Below, piece after piece: positions 26,535-33,696 of a DNA stretch of 64,000 bases. The position numbers and the translations under genes are program-made. Source of the DNA: an uncultured Caulobacter sp. (GTDB lineage: Bacteria; Pseudomonadota; Alphaproteobacteria; Caulobacterales; Caulobacteraceae); contig NZ_CALCDX010000240.1 in the NCBI RefSeq assembly GCF_937900395.1, positions 1-64,000 of the forward strand. Reading direction: 5' to 3'. The notes beneath the pieces are model-generated. The model searched no databases. It saw nothing but the letters and a program-made list of their open reading frames with translations, and was not told the DNA's origin. Numbering within the stretch: position 1 is the first letter of the stretch; the number at the start of each line of letters is the position of its first letter.

Positions 26535-26677
26535 CGCCTTCCTGGGCCTTGTGCCCAGGACCCATGGCGGCGGCGAACTCTCGTTATCCGCAAAAGGTTA
26601 GGTTGAAAGACCAGACACACTCGGTAGGCCCCTTGCGGGCTGAGCGATGGGTCCTGGGCACAAGGCCCAGGAAGGCG
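26535..26677. repeat. class E palindromic element, copy E1
   Basis: Perfect 31-bp inverted arms (26535-26565 and 26647-26677). Each arm holds stem CCTGGGC with GCCCAGG around loop CTTGT, flanked by CGCCTT and ACCCAT. Lies between convergent DUF805 and g11. Confidence 0.92.
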
Positions 26678-26696
26678 GGGTTTCTGACGCGAGGGC

Positions 26697-27203
26697 CTAA
26701 AGCCGCCTCGCGCCCAGACTCACCGCGCGGGCCAGGGCCTGGGCGATCTGGGCGTCGGAGCGGACCAGGCCCGACGCCTCGCCGCCCTGGACGTTGATCG
26801 TCACCGACATTCCGCCGCCTCCGACCGGCTCGATGCTCCCCGCCGAGGCCGGGCGGAACACCTCCGGCCCGCGCTCGCCGACCAGATAGGCGCCGCCGGG
26901 CAGCACCGGGCCGCCGTCGGCGCGCGCTCCAGAAAAGCTCTTCGACAGCGCCTCGCCAAGCCCCCCGCCCTTCAGCGCCGCCCCGGCCGCGCCCAGCACG
27001 GCGCGGGCCAGCTCGGCCAGCGACACCTGGCCGTCCGAGGCCGCCCGGGCCAGTGACTTGACCAGCGACGCGCCGGCGCGCGCGAAGGCCTCGTCGATCG
27101 AGCGGGCGGCGCGCTCGGCCGGCGCTTTCAGGGCGTCGAGGGCGGCGGCCGCCTCGGCGGCGCGGGCGGGAACAGCCGAAAGGCCGTCTTGGTCGAAGCT
27201 CAT
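26697..27203 (-). CDS. GTA short tape-measure-like tail protein (g11)
   Basis: 168 residues, Ala-rich helical N-terminus (about 1-90) and a C-terminal part with GGAYLVGERGPEVFRPASAG, a motif shared by tail tape-measure ends. Its four-base overlap with g10.1 and its position match GTA g11. Short length fits the short tail of GTA particles compared with siphophages. Confidence 0.88.
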   Translation of the reverse strand: MSFDQDGLSAVPARAAEAAAALDALKAPAERAARSIDEAFARAGASLVKSLARAASDGQVSLAELARAVLGAAGAALKGGGLGEALSKSFSGARADGGPVLPGGAYLVGERGPEVFRPASAGSIEPVGGGGMSVTINVQGGEASGLVRSDAQIAQALARAVSLGARRL

Positions 27204-27382
27204 GCGGGGATCTCCTCGTCAGGATAGCGGACGATCAAGGCGGAGAGGTCGGCGCGGGACAGGACCGGCGCGGGCGCTGCCTCGGTCAGCACGCGCCACT
27301 CCTTCAGCGACAGGCGCCAGAAGGCCTCCGGCGGCAGGCCCAGGCTCAGCGCCAGACGCAGCGGCGCGGCCCAGGCGCTCAT
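27200..27382 (-). CDS. GTA tail assembly chaperone-like protein (g10.1)
   Basis: 60 residues. The segment LGLPPEAFWRLSLKEWRVL is characteristic of the small rcc01693-type tail assembly protein (phage_TAC group). It overlaps g10 and g11 by four bases on each side. Confidence 0.88.
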   Translation of the reverse strand: MSAWAAPLRLALSLGLPPEAFWRLSLKEWRVLTEAAPAPVLSRADLSALIVRYPDEEIPA

Positions 27383-27663
27383 GCGCAGGCCGCGAGGGCG
27401 GCGGCTAGTGCGGAGGCGGCCTCAGGCACGGTGGCGCGCGCGGCGATCTCCGGCGGCTCGCCGCCGCCGTCGAGCAACGCGGCCAGCACGGCGAAGAGGT
27501 CGGTCGCGCTGAGCGTGGCGATGCGGTCCGGCAGCTGCGACCAGTCGGCGAGGTTCAGCGCGGCCTCGATGCGGGCCAGGGCGCCGAGCGTCAGGCACAG
27601 GCGTCGCGGCGCGCCGGCCAAGGTCACGACGACCTCGCCGCGCGCGGGATTGGGCGGGAGCAT
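27379..27663 (-). CDS. GTA gene transfer agent family tail protein (g10)
   Basis: 94 residues. N-terminal NPARGEVVVTLAGAPRRLCL and LGALARIEAALNLADWSQLP match the GTA g10/phage_TAC_11 family, thought to act in tail assembly. The gene sits downstream of a class D repeat that separates it from the major tail gene. Confidence 0.9.
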   Translation of the reverse strand: MLPPNPARGEVVVTLAGAPRRLCLTLGALARIEAALNLADWSQLPDRIATLSATDLFAVLAALLDGGGEPPEIAARATVPEAASALAAALAACA

Positions 27664-27685
27664 GGTTCTTGAACCTCAATAGGCC

Positions 27686-27800
27686 GTGTCATCCCGGCCG
27701 CAGCGCGAAGCGCGGAGAGCCGGGACCCAGGGGCGGCGCGCACGGCGCTTCGTCACCCCCTGGGTCCCGGATAGCCTCTGCGAGGCTTCCGGGATGACAC
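27686..27800. repeat. class D palindromic element, copy D1
   Basis: Arms begin GTGTCATCCCGG and end CCGGGATGACAC. Right arm inner stem is AGCCTC-TGC-GAGGCT inside CCGG...CCGG. The central halves read GGGACCCAGGGG and CCCCCTGGGTCCC. Between g9 and g10. Confidence 0.9.
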
Positions 27801-27827
27801 GAGATTTTGCTTTGACGGTCGCCGATC

Positions 27828-28244
27828 CTAGATCGCCGTGAACGTCACCGCCCCGGCGCTGGCGAGGCTGATCGCGAACGACGCCTCGCCGTCGTGGTCG
27901 CCGGCGTATTCCAGCGCCGCGACCAGGAACGGTCCCTCCAGCTGCCCGAAGTCCGGGATCACCAGACGCCAGGTCCGCGCCGACTGGTCGAAGAAGCTCG
28001 TCCGCACCTGGGCGTCGGACGCGGCGTCGCGGAAGATGCCCGAGCCCGACACGGCCACGGACTTGATCCCCGCGCCGGCCAGCAGCTCGCGCCAGCGGCC
28101 CGCGCTGTCGCTGTCGGTGGCGTCGATGGTCTTGGCGTTGAGGCTGAGCGTGCGGGCGCGCAGGCCCGCGACGGTGTGGAAGGTCGGGGTCTGGGCCCCA
28201 TCGCTGATCTTCAGCAGCATGTCCTTGCCGGCTTGGGCGGCCAT
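27828..28244 (-). CDS. GTA major tail protein (g9)
   Basis: 138 residues. The start MAAQAGKDMLLKISDG and the core FHTVAGLRARTLSLNAKTID, then VSGSGIFRDAASDAQVRTSF are typical of the TP901-1-like major tail protein in GTAs. It builds the tail tube. A good ribosome site (GGGAGAC) precedes the start. Confidence 0.94.
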   Translation of the reverse strand: MAAQAGKDMLLKISDGAQTPTFHTVAGLRARTLSLNAKTIDATDSDSAGRWRELLAGAGIKSVAVSGSGIFRDAASDAQVRTSFFDQSARTWRLVIPDFGQLEGPFLVAALEYAGDHDGEASFAISLASAGAVTFTAI

Positions 28245-28257
28245 GGTCGTCTCCCGT

Positions 28258-28650
28258 TCAGAGGTTTTCAGTCACCGCCCGCACGCGGACGATCCCGAGC
28301 GTGGTCTCGCGATCGGCGCCGGCGAAGCAGTCGGCGTAGGGGACGCGCAGGTTGACGAGCCGCCGGCCGCTCAGGTTCGGCTTGGCGTCGTGCAAAGCCG
28401 CGCGGACGGCGGCGACCAGGGCCCTGGCCTCCTCCGGCCCGCCGAAGCGGCTGGCGCAGGTCAGGGTCAGCAGGTGCTCGACGCCGTCGCCCTCCGACAC
28501 CGGCCGGCCCTCCGAGCGGGTGACCACGACGCAGGGATAGGTCGGCAGGCGCGGTGCGGTGGCGTAGATCCGCTGGCCGGCGATGGTGGTGACGGCGGGC
28601 GCGGCCTTCAGCGTCGCGACCAGGGCGTCGATCAGGGGCTTGTCGGTCAC
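28258..28650 (-). CDS. GTA tail terminator, DUF3168 family (g8)
   Basis: 130 residues from the GTG at 28650, which overlaps the g6 stop (GTGA). DUF3168 features: LIDALVATLKAAPAVTTIAG, TYPCVVVTRSEGRP and LTLTCASRFGGPEEARALV. It caps the tail tube toward the head. The direct overlap with g6 means the stopper gene g7, normally between them, is absent. Confidence 0.92.
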   Translation of the reverse strand: MTDKPLIDALVATLKAAPAVTTIAGQRIYATAPRLPTYPCVVVTRSEGRPVSEGDGVEHLLTLTCASRFGGPEEARALVAAVRAALHDAKPNLSGRRLVNLRVPYADCFAGADRETTLGIVRVRAVTENL

Positions 28651-28916
28651 AGCCGCGCCTTTCGGTAAGGGGTCAGCCACGGCTCGACGAGGGCGAGAGA
28701 AGGTTCTCCCGCGTCACGATGCTCGTAGGCGTGGGCGACCAGGGTGAGGACGGCCAGGCGCAGGGGCGCGGGGCTAGCGGCCGTCAGGGCGAGGCTCGCG
28801 GCGGCCGCGACGCGGGCCTCGGCGGCGTCGATCAGGAGCGTGAGGACGGCGTCCTCCGCCGCATCTGGGACGCGCAGGAACGCCCGGGCCTCGGCCAGGG
28901 TGAGGGATTGGGGCAT
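28647..28916 (-). CDS. GTA head-tail connector/adaptor (g6)
   Basis: 89 residues. LTLAEARAFLRVPDAAEDAV and LLIDAAEARVAAAASL follow the gp6-like connector pattern, in which short helices sit at the portal exit. Shorter than the usual roughly 190-residue GTA g6, so a C-terminal part may have been lost or this is a compact form. A class C repeat lies upstream. Confidence 0.85.
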   Translation of the reverse strand: MPQSLTLAEARAFLRVPDAAEDAVLTLLIDAAEARVAAAASLALTAASPAPLRLAVLTLVAHAYEHRDAGEPSLALVEPWLTPYRKARL

Positions 28917-28933
28917 GGGGGGAGGTCCGCTTT

Positions 28934-29057
28934 CCTTCTCCCCTTGCGGGAGAAGGTGTCGTCGTCAGACGACGGATGAGGGGTCACGCGGACGGATCAG
29001 GAGAAACCCCTCATCCGTCCGCTTCGCGGCCACCTTCTCCCGCAAGGGGAGAAGGGA
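28934..29057. repeat. class C palindromic element, copy C2
   Basis: Left inner hairpin GTCGTC-GTCA-GACGAC; right inner hairpin CCGC-TTC-GCGG. Outer hairpins are CTTCTCCC-type as in C1. Lies between the capsid gene and g6. Confidence 0.9.
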
Positions 29058-29061
29058 AACC

Positions 29062-30285
29062 CTAGCTCGCCGCGAACTTCAGCAGCTTGATCGCGTCGAA
29101 GTTCTGCACGCCGCCGCCGACGCGCTTGGTGGTGTAGAAGAGGACGTGGGGCTTGGCCGAGTACGGGTCGCGCAGCACGCGGACACCCGCGCGATCAACG
29201 ATCAGATAGCCCTTCTCGAAGTCGCCGAACGCCACGGCCAGGGCGTTGGCGGCCACGTCCGGCATGGCCTCGATCTCGGTGACCGGGAAGCCCAGCAGCG
29301 AGGCCGACTGGCCCGGCTGCAGGGCCGCGTTCCAGATGTAGTTGCCCTGGCTGTCCTTGAACTTGCGCACCGCGCTGACCGTGCGGCGGTTCATCACGAA
29401 GCGGCCGTTCTGGCGGTACTGGGTCTTGGTCGCATAGATCAGGTCGATCAGCTTGTCGGTCGGGTTGGAAGCCGCCCAGCCGCCCGCCACGCCCGTCGCC
29501 AGATAACCCGTCTGGCCCCAGGTGTAGCTCGCGTCCGGCGCGGCGGTGTAGGCCAAGAGACCCTTGGGCTTGTTCACCCCATCGCCGCTGATGAAGGCCG
29601 AGGTCTCCTGGGCGGCGAAGGCGTCCTGGACTTCCTCGGCCAGCCACTCGTCGATGCTGACATAGGCGTCGTCCAGCAGGGCCTGGGTCGCGGCCGGGCT
29701 GGCGTAGAGCTCGCCCGCCGGGAAGTCGATCACGTCCAGGGTCGGGGCCGTGGTCTCGGGCCGCGCGGCGGTCTCGGCCACCCAGGCGGCGGCCAGGCCC
29801 GTCGGCGAGACCGGCTTTCGGAAGGTCCCGGCGCCGATGGTGCGGACCTGGCAGATCTCGCGCATCGGCGAGGTGGCGGCCAGGCGACGCAGGATCAGGC
29901 GCTCCAGCTCCGGCGGGGCGACATAGCCGCCGGCCGTGGCCGTGCCTTCCGACAGACCCTTGGCCTCGAGCAGCGCGGCGGGTGTCTCGCCGGTCTTCAC
30001 ATAGCGGTCGAAGGCGGCCTTGCGCTCGTCCACGCTGGCGACCGGCGCCTCGCCGCCGAGGGCGGGGCGACGCAGGTCCGACATCAGGCGGTCCAGGCGG
30101 TCCTGGGCGCGCGAGACGGCCTCGTCGATGCGGCCGACCTTCTCCTCCAAGAGGACGTCGGCCCGCTTGGTCTCGATGGCCGCCAGGCGCGCGTCGTTGG
30201 CGGCCTTGAAGCTCTCGAACGCGGTCAGGACGTCAGCCAGCGCCGCGCGGGCCTCGGGCGAGGCCGCGTGTTTGGTTTCCTTCAT
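29062..30285 (-). CDS. GTA major capsid protein, HK97 fold (g5)
   Basis: 407 residues from the ATG at 30285. The first roughly 115 residues form the helical, charged scaffold-like delta domain (ADVLLEEKVGRIDEAVSRAQ) that the prohead protease removes. The shell domain follows with MREICQVRTIGAGTFRKPVS, PEELERLILRRLAATSP-type start and a C-terminal KRVGGGVQNFDAIKLLKF. It forms the head that packages host DNA. Strongly conserved among alphaproteobacterial GTAs. Confidence 0.96.
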   Translation of the reverse strand: MKETKHAASPEARAALADVLTAFESFKAANDARLAAIETKRADVLLEEKVGRIDEAVSRAQDRLDRLMSDLRRPALGGEAPVASVDERKAAFDRYVKTGETPAALLEAKGLSEGTATAGGYVAPPELERLILRRLAATSPMREICQVRTIGAGTFRKPVSPTGLAAAWVAETAARPETTAPTLDVIDFPAGELYASPAATQALLDDAYVSIDEWLAEEVQDAFAAQETSAFISGDGVNKPKGLLAYTAAPDASYTWGQTGYLATGVAGGWAASNPTDKLIDLIYATKTQYRQNGRFVMNRRTVSAVRKFKDSQGNYIWNAALQPGQSASLLGFPVTEIEAMPDVAANALAVAFGDFEKGYLIVDRAGVRVLRDPYSAKPHVLFYTTKRVGGGVQNFDAIKLLKFAAS

Positions 30286-30308
30286 GGGGTTCTCCGAAAG
30301 AGGTGACA

Positions 30309-30430
30309 GATGCTCCCCCGCGATGCGGGGGAGCTGTCGGCGAAGCCGACTGAGGGGGCTAACTGGACGATGCCGAGCTCGCCCCCTCCGGCCCTCTGGG
30401 CCACCTCCCCCGCGTCGCGGGAGAGGATCT
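30309..30430. repeat. class B palindromic element, copy B2
   Basis: Left inner hairpin GTCGGC-GAA-GCCGAC, right inner GGCCC-TCT-GGGCC, so the orientation is opposite to B1. It sits directly upstream of the capsid gene, next to the plus-strand VOC gene. Confidence 0.9.
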
Positions 30431-30469
30431 CCTATTGCCAGCCTCGCGCCTTCACGCGACGCTGACGCC

Positions 30470-30820
30470 ATGCCCGACCGCGCCACGCCGAATCTTCCGT
30501 CCAGCGACTTCGACGCGACCGAGAGCTTCTACGCGGCCCTCGGCTTCGAGCGGGTCTCGCGCGACCCAGGCTGGATGGTGCTGGAGCGCGGCCGGCTCAT
30601 GCTGGAGTTCTTCCCGTTTCCCGGCCTGAAGCCGGCCACCAGCAACTTCGCCTGCTGCCTGCGGCTGGACGACCTGGAGGGCTTCTACGCGGTCTGCCAG
30701 GCGGCCGGGATCGAAGAGAAGACCGGAGGCTTTCCCCGCCTGCACCCGCCCGGCGACAAGAAGATCATGGCCGCCCTGATCGACCCGGACGGCACCCTGC
30801 TCAGGCTGATCCGGAACTGA
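30470..30820 (+). CDS. VOC (glyoxalase/bleomycin resistance-type) protein
   Basis: 116 residues from the ATG at 30470 (MPDRATPNLPSSDFDATESF). The order ATPNLPSSDFDATESFYAAL, then ERGRLMLEFFPFPGL and IDPDGTLLRLI matches bleomycin-binding VOC proteins, which act as dimers and bind drugs or small substrates. Transcribed against the GTA operon between g4 and g5. It is a cargo gene here; the ligand cannot be told from sequence. Confidence 0.9.
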   Translation: MPDRATPNLPSSDFDATESFYAALGFERVSRDPGWMVLERGRLMLEFFPFPGLKPATSNFACCLRLDDLEGFYAVCQAAGIEEKTGGFPRLHPPGDKKIMAALIDPDGTLLRLIRN

Positions 30821-30825
30821 GGGTC

Positions 30826-31230
30826 GTGCTGGGGTTTACGGCTTTAGAACGCGCTATCCTGGACGCCTATGAAGGCATTTACGGCGCCAACGAACCTCGC
30901 CTTGCCAGACAGATCGCCGCCGCTCGTCCGGCCTCTCGCGAGAACACCGGCGCCGGCTTTCACACATACCTGACCGTCGATCGAACGGCCTGTGAGAAGA
31001 TCGTCGCTGGGGGACCGCTGGGCGATCACTATATGCATATCGAAGGCATGGAGCATGGCGTCGGGATTCTGCTGTTCTTCTCGGAAGGCTATCTCAACGA
31101 GATCGACGGCTATTCCACGGCTGGCGAGGATACGAGCGCCATCGACTTTACCACCACCGCCTTCGGCCCGCTGACTGAGCTCATCGTGCCGACAGCTGAA
31201 GCCGAGCGCCCGGCAGCATCGGGAAGGTGA
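30826..31230 (+). CDS. small protein of unknown function overlapping the end of g4
   Basis: 134 residues from a GTG at 30826. Soluble, no signal peptide. The core GILLFFSEGYLNEIDGYSTA resembles a widespread small family with a '(F/Y)-x-x-GYL-x-x-(L/I)-(E/D)-GY' motif that I know only as uncharacterised. The last 50 bases overlap the convergent g4 gene, and the final residues have no conserved look, so the native 3' end may have been replaced when the block was inserted. Start could also be at an internal codon. Confidence 0.65.
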   Translation: MLGFTALERAILDAYEGIYGANEPRLARQIAAARPASRENTGAGFHTYLTVDRTACEKIVAGGPLGDHYMHIEGMEHGVGILLFFSEGYLNEIDGYSTAGEDTSAIDFTTTAFGPLTELIVPTAEAERPAASGR

Positions 31231-31591
31231 CGATCGACACCTCCCAGAGCTCGACGCGGCTGAGCACGCGCAGGCGACCTTGCGTCCGCGCCTTCACCTG
31301 GCGAAAGCCGATCGACAGGCCGTCCAAGGCGCCGGCCTCGACCAGGGCGGCCACGAGGCGACCGCGCGGCGTGGTTCGCAGAATGCGGCCGCGCACGAAC
31401 AGCCCCTTGGCGTCCTCGACCACCGCGTCCCAGACGCCGATCGGCTCTGCCTCGTCGTGCTGGTGCAACATCTTGACCGGCGCGCCGGCCGCCAGGCTCT
31501 CGGCGAAGGCCCCGGCGGCGGTGACGTCGTCATTGAGGTCGCGGGTCCAGAACAGGGACGCGTAGCCTTCGATAGAAAGATGATCGGACAA
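31181..31591 (-). CDS. GTA prohead protease, HK97 family (g4)
   Basis: 136 residues. Order of motifs: IEGYASLFWTRDLNDDVTAA, PVKMLHQHDEAEPIGVWD (catalytic His), then ALDGLSIGFR with the catalytic Ser and ELWEVSIVTFPMLPGA. It matures the capsid by trimming its N-terminal delta domain. Slightly shorter than the usual 180-residue g4; the C-terminal tail after PGARLQLSAR is short and overlaps the convergent unknown gene. Confidence 0.93.
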   Translation of the reverse strand: MSDHLSIEGYASLFWTRDLNDDVTAAGAFAESLAAGAPVKMLHQHDEAEPIGVWDAVVEDAKGLFVRGRILRTTPRGRLVAALVEAGALDGLSIGFRQVKARTQGRLRVLSRVELWEVSIVTFPMLPGARLQLSAR

Positions 31592-31613
31592 GGAACAGGC
31601 CTTTCCTTTTCTG

Positions 31614-31720
31614 CGCCTTCCCAGGGCTTGTCCCTGGGACCCAACGTTCCGCCGACGCGGCGTGCGGCAGGCGCGGCGCGAGCGGCGGCATGGGTCCTCG
31701 CCACGAGGGCGAGGAAGGCG
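31614..31720. repeat. class E palindromic element, copy E2
   Basis: Arms 31614-31643 and 31691-31720. Left stem CCCAGGG/CCCTGGG around CTTGT; right arm (complement) stem CCTCGCC/GGCGAGG around CTCGT. Flanks CGCCTT and ACCCA match E1, so stems differ while pairing is kept. Between g3.5 and g4. Confidence 0.9.
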
Positions 31721-31738
31721 GGTTATTGGGAGGAGCGG

Positions 31739-31987
31739 CTAGCGCGAGCGCTCCAGCTTGGCTTCGATGCGGTTCAGCGACTGGCGGGTGGCGTCGGCCT
31801 GGGCTTCGAGACGCGCCAGGCGCTCGGCCACCGGGGCCTGGGCCTCGAGCCGGCGCTGCATCTCGTCGATCCGCGCCGAGGCCTTGCCGGCCCACAGCAG
31901 AGCGGCGGCGGCTTGGATGGCGACGGCGACCAGCACGGCGGCGGAGACCTGGCGGTCCAGCCGCCAGCGGGTGACCGGGCCGCTCAA
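31739..31987 (-). CDS. GTA small membrane/coiled-coil protein (g3.5)
   Basis: 82 residues from a TTG at 31987 that overlaps the portal stop (TTGA); longer starts would lie inside the portal gene. One membrane segment (about 14-33, VSAAVLVAVAIQAAAALLW) is followed by a charged coiled coil (ERLARLEAQADATRQSLNRI). GTA operons carry such a small gene between portal and protease. Its function is not settled. Confidence 0.8.
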   Translation of the reverse strand: MSGPVTRWRLDRQVSAAVLVAVAIQAAAALLWAGKASARIDEMQRRLEAQAPVAERLARLEAQADATRQSLNRIEAKLERSR

Positions 31988-33135
31988 TGCTCCAGCCCCG
32001 CCAGCCGCCGGCGCTCGGCGTCGGTCAGGAAGGAGGCCGTCTCCAGCCGGCTCCACAGGGCGTCGCGCTCGGCCGACAGGGCCGGGACGGCGTCGAGGTC
32101 GGGGGCGATCCGCGCGCCGGGGAACTTCGCGGCCAGCCAGGCGGTCAGGGCGCGCGCCGCCCGCTCGGCCAGCGGAACCACCGTGCTGCGCCAGAAGGCG
32201 GCGTTGGCCTCGCGGTAGTTGGCGTAGGTGTTGTCGCCGGGGATGCCGAGCAGCTGCGGCGGAACCCCGAACGCCAGGGCGATCTCGCGGGCGGCGGCGT
32301 GCTTGCCCTGCGTGAAGTCCATCTCGGCCGGCGTCAGCGACATGGCCCGCCAGTCGAGGCCGCCTTCCAGCAAGAGCGGCCGACCGGCGTTGGCGGCCCC
32401 GGAGTGCGCGTTGGCCAGCTCGGTCTTCAGCCGGTCGAACTGCTCGTCGGTCAGGCGGTCGCCGGCGTCCTTGCTGGAGTAGACCAGCGCGCCCGAGGGC
32501 CTCGCCGAGTTGTCCAGCAACGCCTTGTTCCAGGCGCTGGAGGCGTTGTGCACGTCGATCGCGAAGGCGGCGGCTTCGAGCGGCGAGAAGCCGTAGTGGT
32601 CGTTGGTCGGGTTGAACAGCTTGAGGTGCAGCACCGGCAGCCAGCCGTCGCCGTCGCGCCCGATCCGGACCGTGCGCCCGGCGGCTTGATAGTCATAGGC
32701 CAGCGGCCAACCGCGCGGTCCCGGGACCACGGTCATCCGGTCGGGGCGCAGGGCGTAGAGCTCGCCAATGGACCTATTCTCCCGAGCGTCGCCGGCCGCT
32801 TCCAGATAGGCGTTGCCGGCCACCTGCAGATTGCCGAAGAACGCCTCCATCAGATCCGGACCGCCCTGCTCGGGATTGGGCCGATCCAGCAGGCGCTTGA
32901 GCGGATGGTCGTCGGCGCGGCGGCCGTCGACGAAGACCGCCAGCGGCGTCGCGGCGGCGGCCTCGGCGATCATCCGCACGCAGCGATAGGCCACCGGGTT
33001 CTTGCCGAACCCCTCGGCGGCGAGCGCGCCATAGTCCCGCGGCGTCCACTGAGGGCGGCCGCCCGTGGTCAACGCGATCAGCCGCGCGACGCGGGAGTCC
33101 TTGCGCTCGGGCGGGCGCGGTTTGGGGAAGAGCAT
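31984..33135 (-). CDS. GTA portal protein, HK97 family (g3)
   Basis: 383 residues from the ATG at 33135 behind a GGAGCTCC ribosome site. Features: NPVAYRCVRMIAEAAAATPL in the N-terminal wing, RLLDRPNPEQGGPDLMEAFF, then PLEAAAFAIDVHNASSAWNK and GVPPQLLGIPGDNTYANYRE in the stem and clip regions. Portal rings form the DNA entry gate of the head. A class B element with a nuclease gene lies between its start and the terminase stop. Confidence 0.95.
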   Translation of the reverse strand: MLFPKPRPPERKDSRVARLIALTTGGRPQWTPRDYGALAAEGFGKNPVAYRCVRMIAEAAAATPLAVFVDGRRADDHPLKRLLDRPNPEQGGPDLMEAFFGNLQVAGNAYLEAAGDARENRSIGELYALRPDRMTVVPGPRGWPLAYDYQAAGRTVRIGRDGDGWLPVLHLKLFNPTNDHYGFSPLEAAAFAIDVHNASSAWNKALLDNSARPSGALVYSSKDAGDRLTDEQFDRLKTELANAHSGAANAGRPLLLEGGLDWRAMSLTPAEMDFTQGKHAAAREIALAFGVPPQLLGIPGDNTYANYREANAAFWRSTVVPLAERAARALTAWLAAKFPGARIAPDLDAVPALSAERDALWSRLETASFLTDAERRRLAGLEH

Positions 33136-33213
33136 GGCGGGAGCTCCAGTGGGCGCGAGTTGAGAACGAATAGGGAACAATGTAGGGTGGTGGAGAAGGC
33201 GCGAAGGCCTCCA

Positions 33214-33681
33214 AAGATCCTCCCCCGCGATGCGGGGGAGGTGTCGCGGAGCGACGGAGGGGGCGAGCACGGGAGAAGCTAATGAGACCTCCCCTCGCGC
33301 AGCGTCTGACGGCACAGCGCTTCCGAACAGAGCTGACGTTGCCCGAAGGCTTGCTTTGGCAGAGATTGAAGGGCCGAAAAATCGCCGGCCTACACTTTCG
33401 CCGACAGCATCCCCTTGGACCTTACATTCTCGATTTCTACTGCGAGGAGATGCGCCTAGCCGTCGAGGTCGATGGCGAAGCGCATTGCTTCGATGACCGA
33501 CCTCGCAGGGACGCTGCGCGAGATGCGTGGCTGATCGATCGGGGAGTCATCACGCTACGCATCCCGGCGCGTGACATTCTCGCATCGCCGGAGACGGCGG
33601 TGGGGCGAATACTGGATCAAGTCAGCGCTCGCCCCCTCCGGCCCTCTGGGCCACCTCCCCCGCATCGCGGGGGAGGATCTT
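33214..33681 (+). mobile_element. class B element carrying a DUF559 nuclease gene, copy B3
   Basis: Two 55-bp arms, 33214-33268 and 33627-33681, form terminal inverted repeats beginning AAGATCCTCCCCC and ending GGGGGAGGATCTT. Each has the outer CTCCCCCGC-GAT-GCGGGGGAG hairpin; inner hairpins are GTCGC-GGA-GCGAC (left) and GGCCC-TCT-GGGCC (right). The 358 bases between are taken up by one DUF559 gene that reads out through the right arm. Empty copies of the same arm pair (B1, B2, B4-B6) are 120-155 bp. Inserted between GTA g2 and g3. Confidence 0.8.
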
Positions 33682-33683
33682 GA
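33282..33683 (+). CDS. DUF559 (Vsr-like fold) endonuclease
   Basis: 133 residues from the ATG at 33282, preceded by GGGAGAAG. The pattern LPEGLLWQRLKGRKIAGLHF, RRQHPLGPYILDFYCEEMRL, then VEVDGEAH is the DUF559 core; Asp of LDFYC and Glu/Asp of VEVDG are the likely metal-binding residues of a PD-(D/E)xK type site. The start lies 13 bases inside the left arm's inner edge. The last 18 residues ([18 protein letters not shown]) are encoded by the right repeat arm, and the TGA uses the final base of the arm. Family members are related to very-short-patch repair nucleases; no target is known. Confidence 0.88.
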   Translation: MRPPLAQRLTAQRFRTELTLPEGLLWQRLKGRKIAGLHFRRQHPLGPYILDFYCEEMRLAVEVDGEAHCFDDRPRRDAARDAWLIDRGVITLRIPARDILASPETAVGRILDQVSARPLRPSGPPPPHRGGGS

Positions 33684-33696
33684 GCGTTACTGACCC

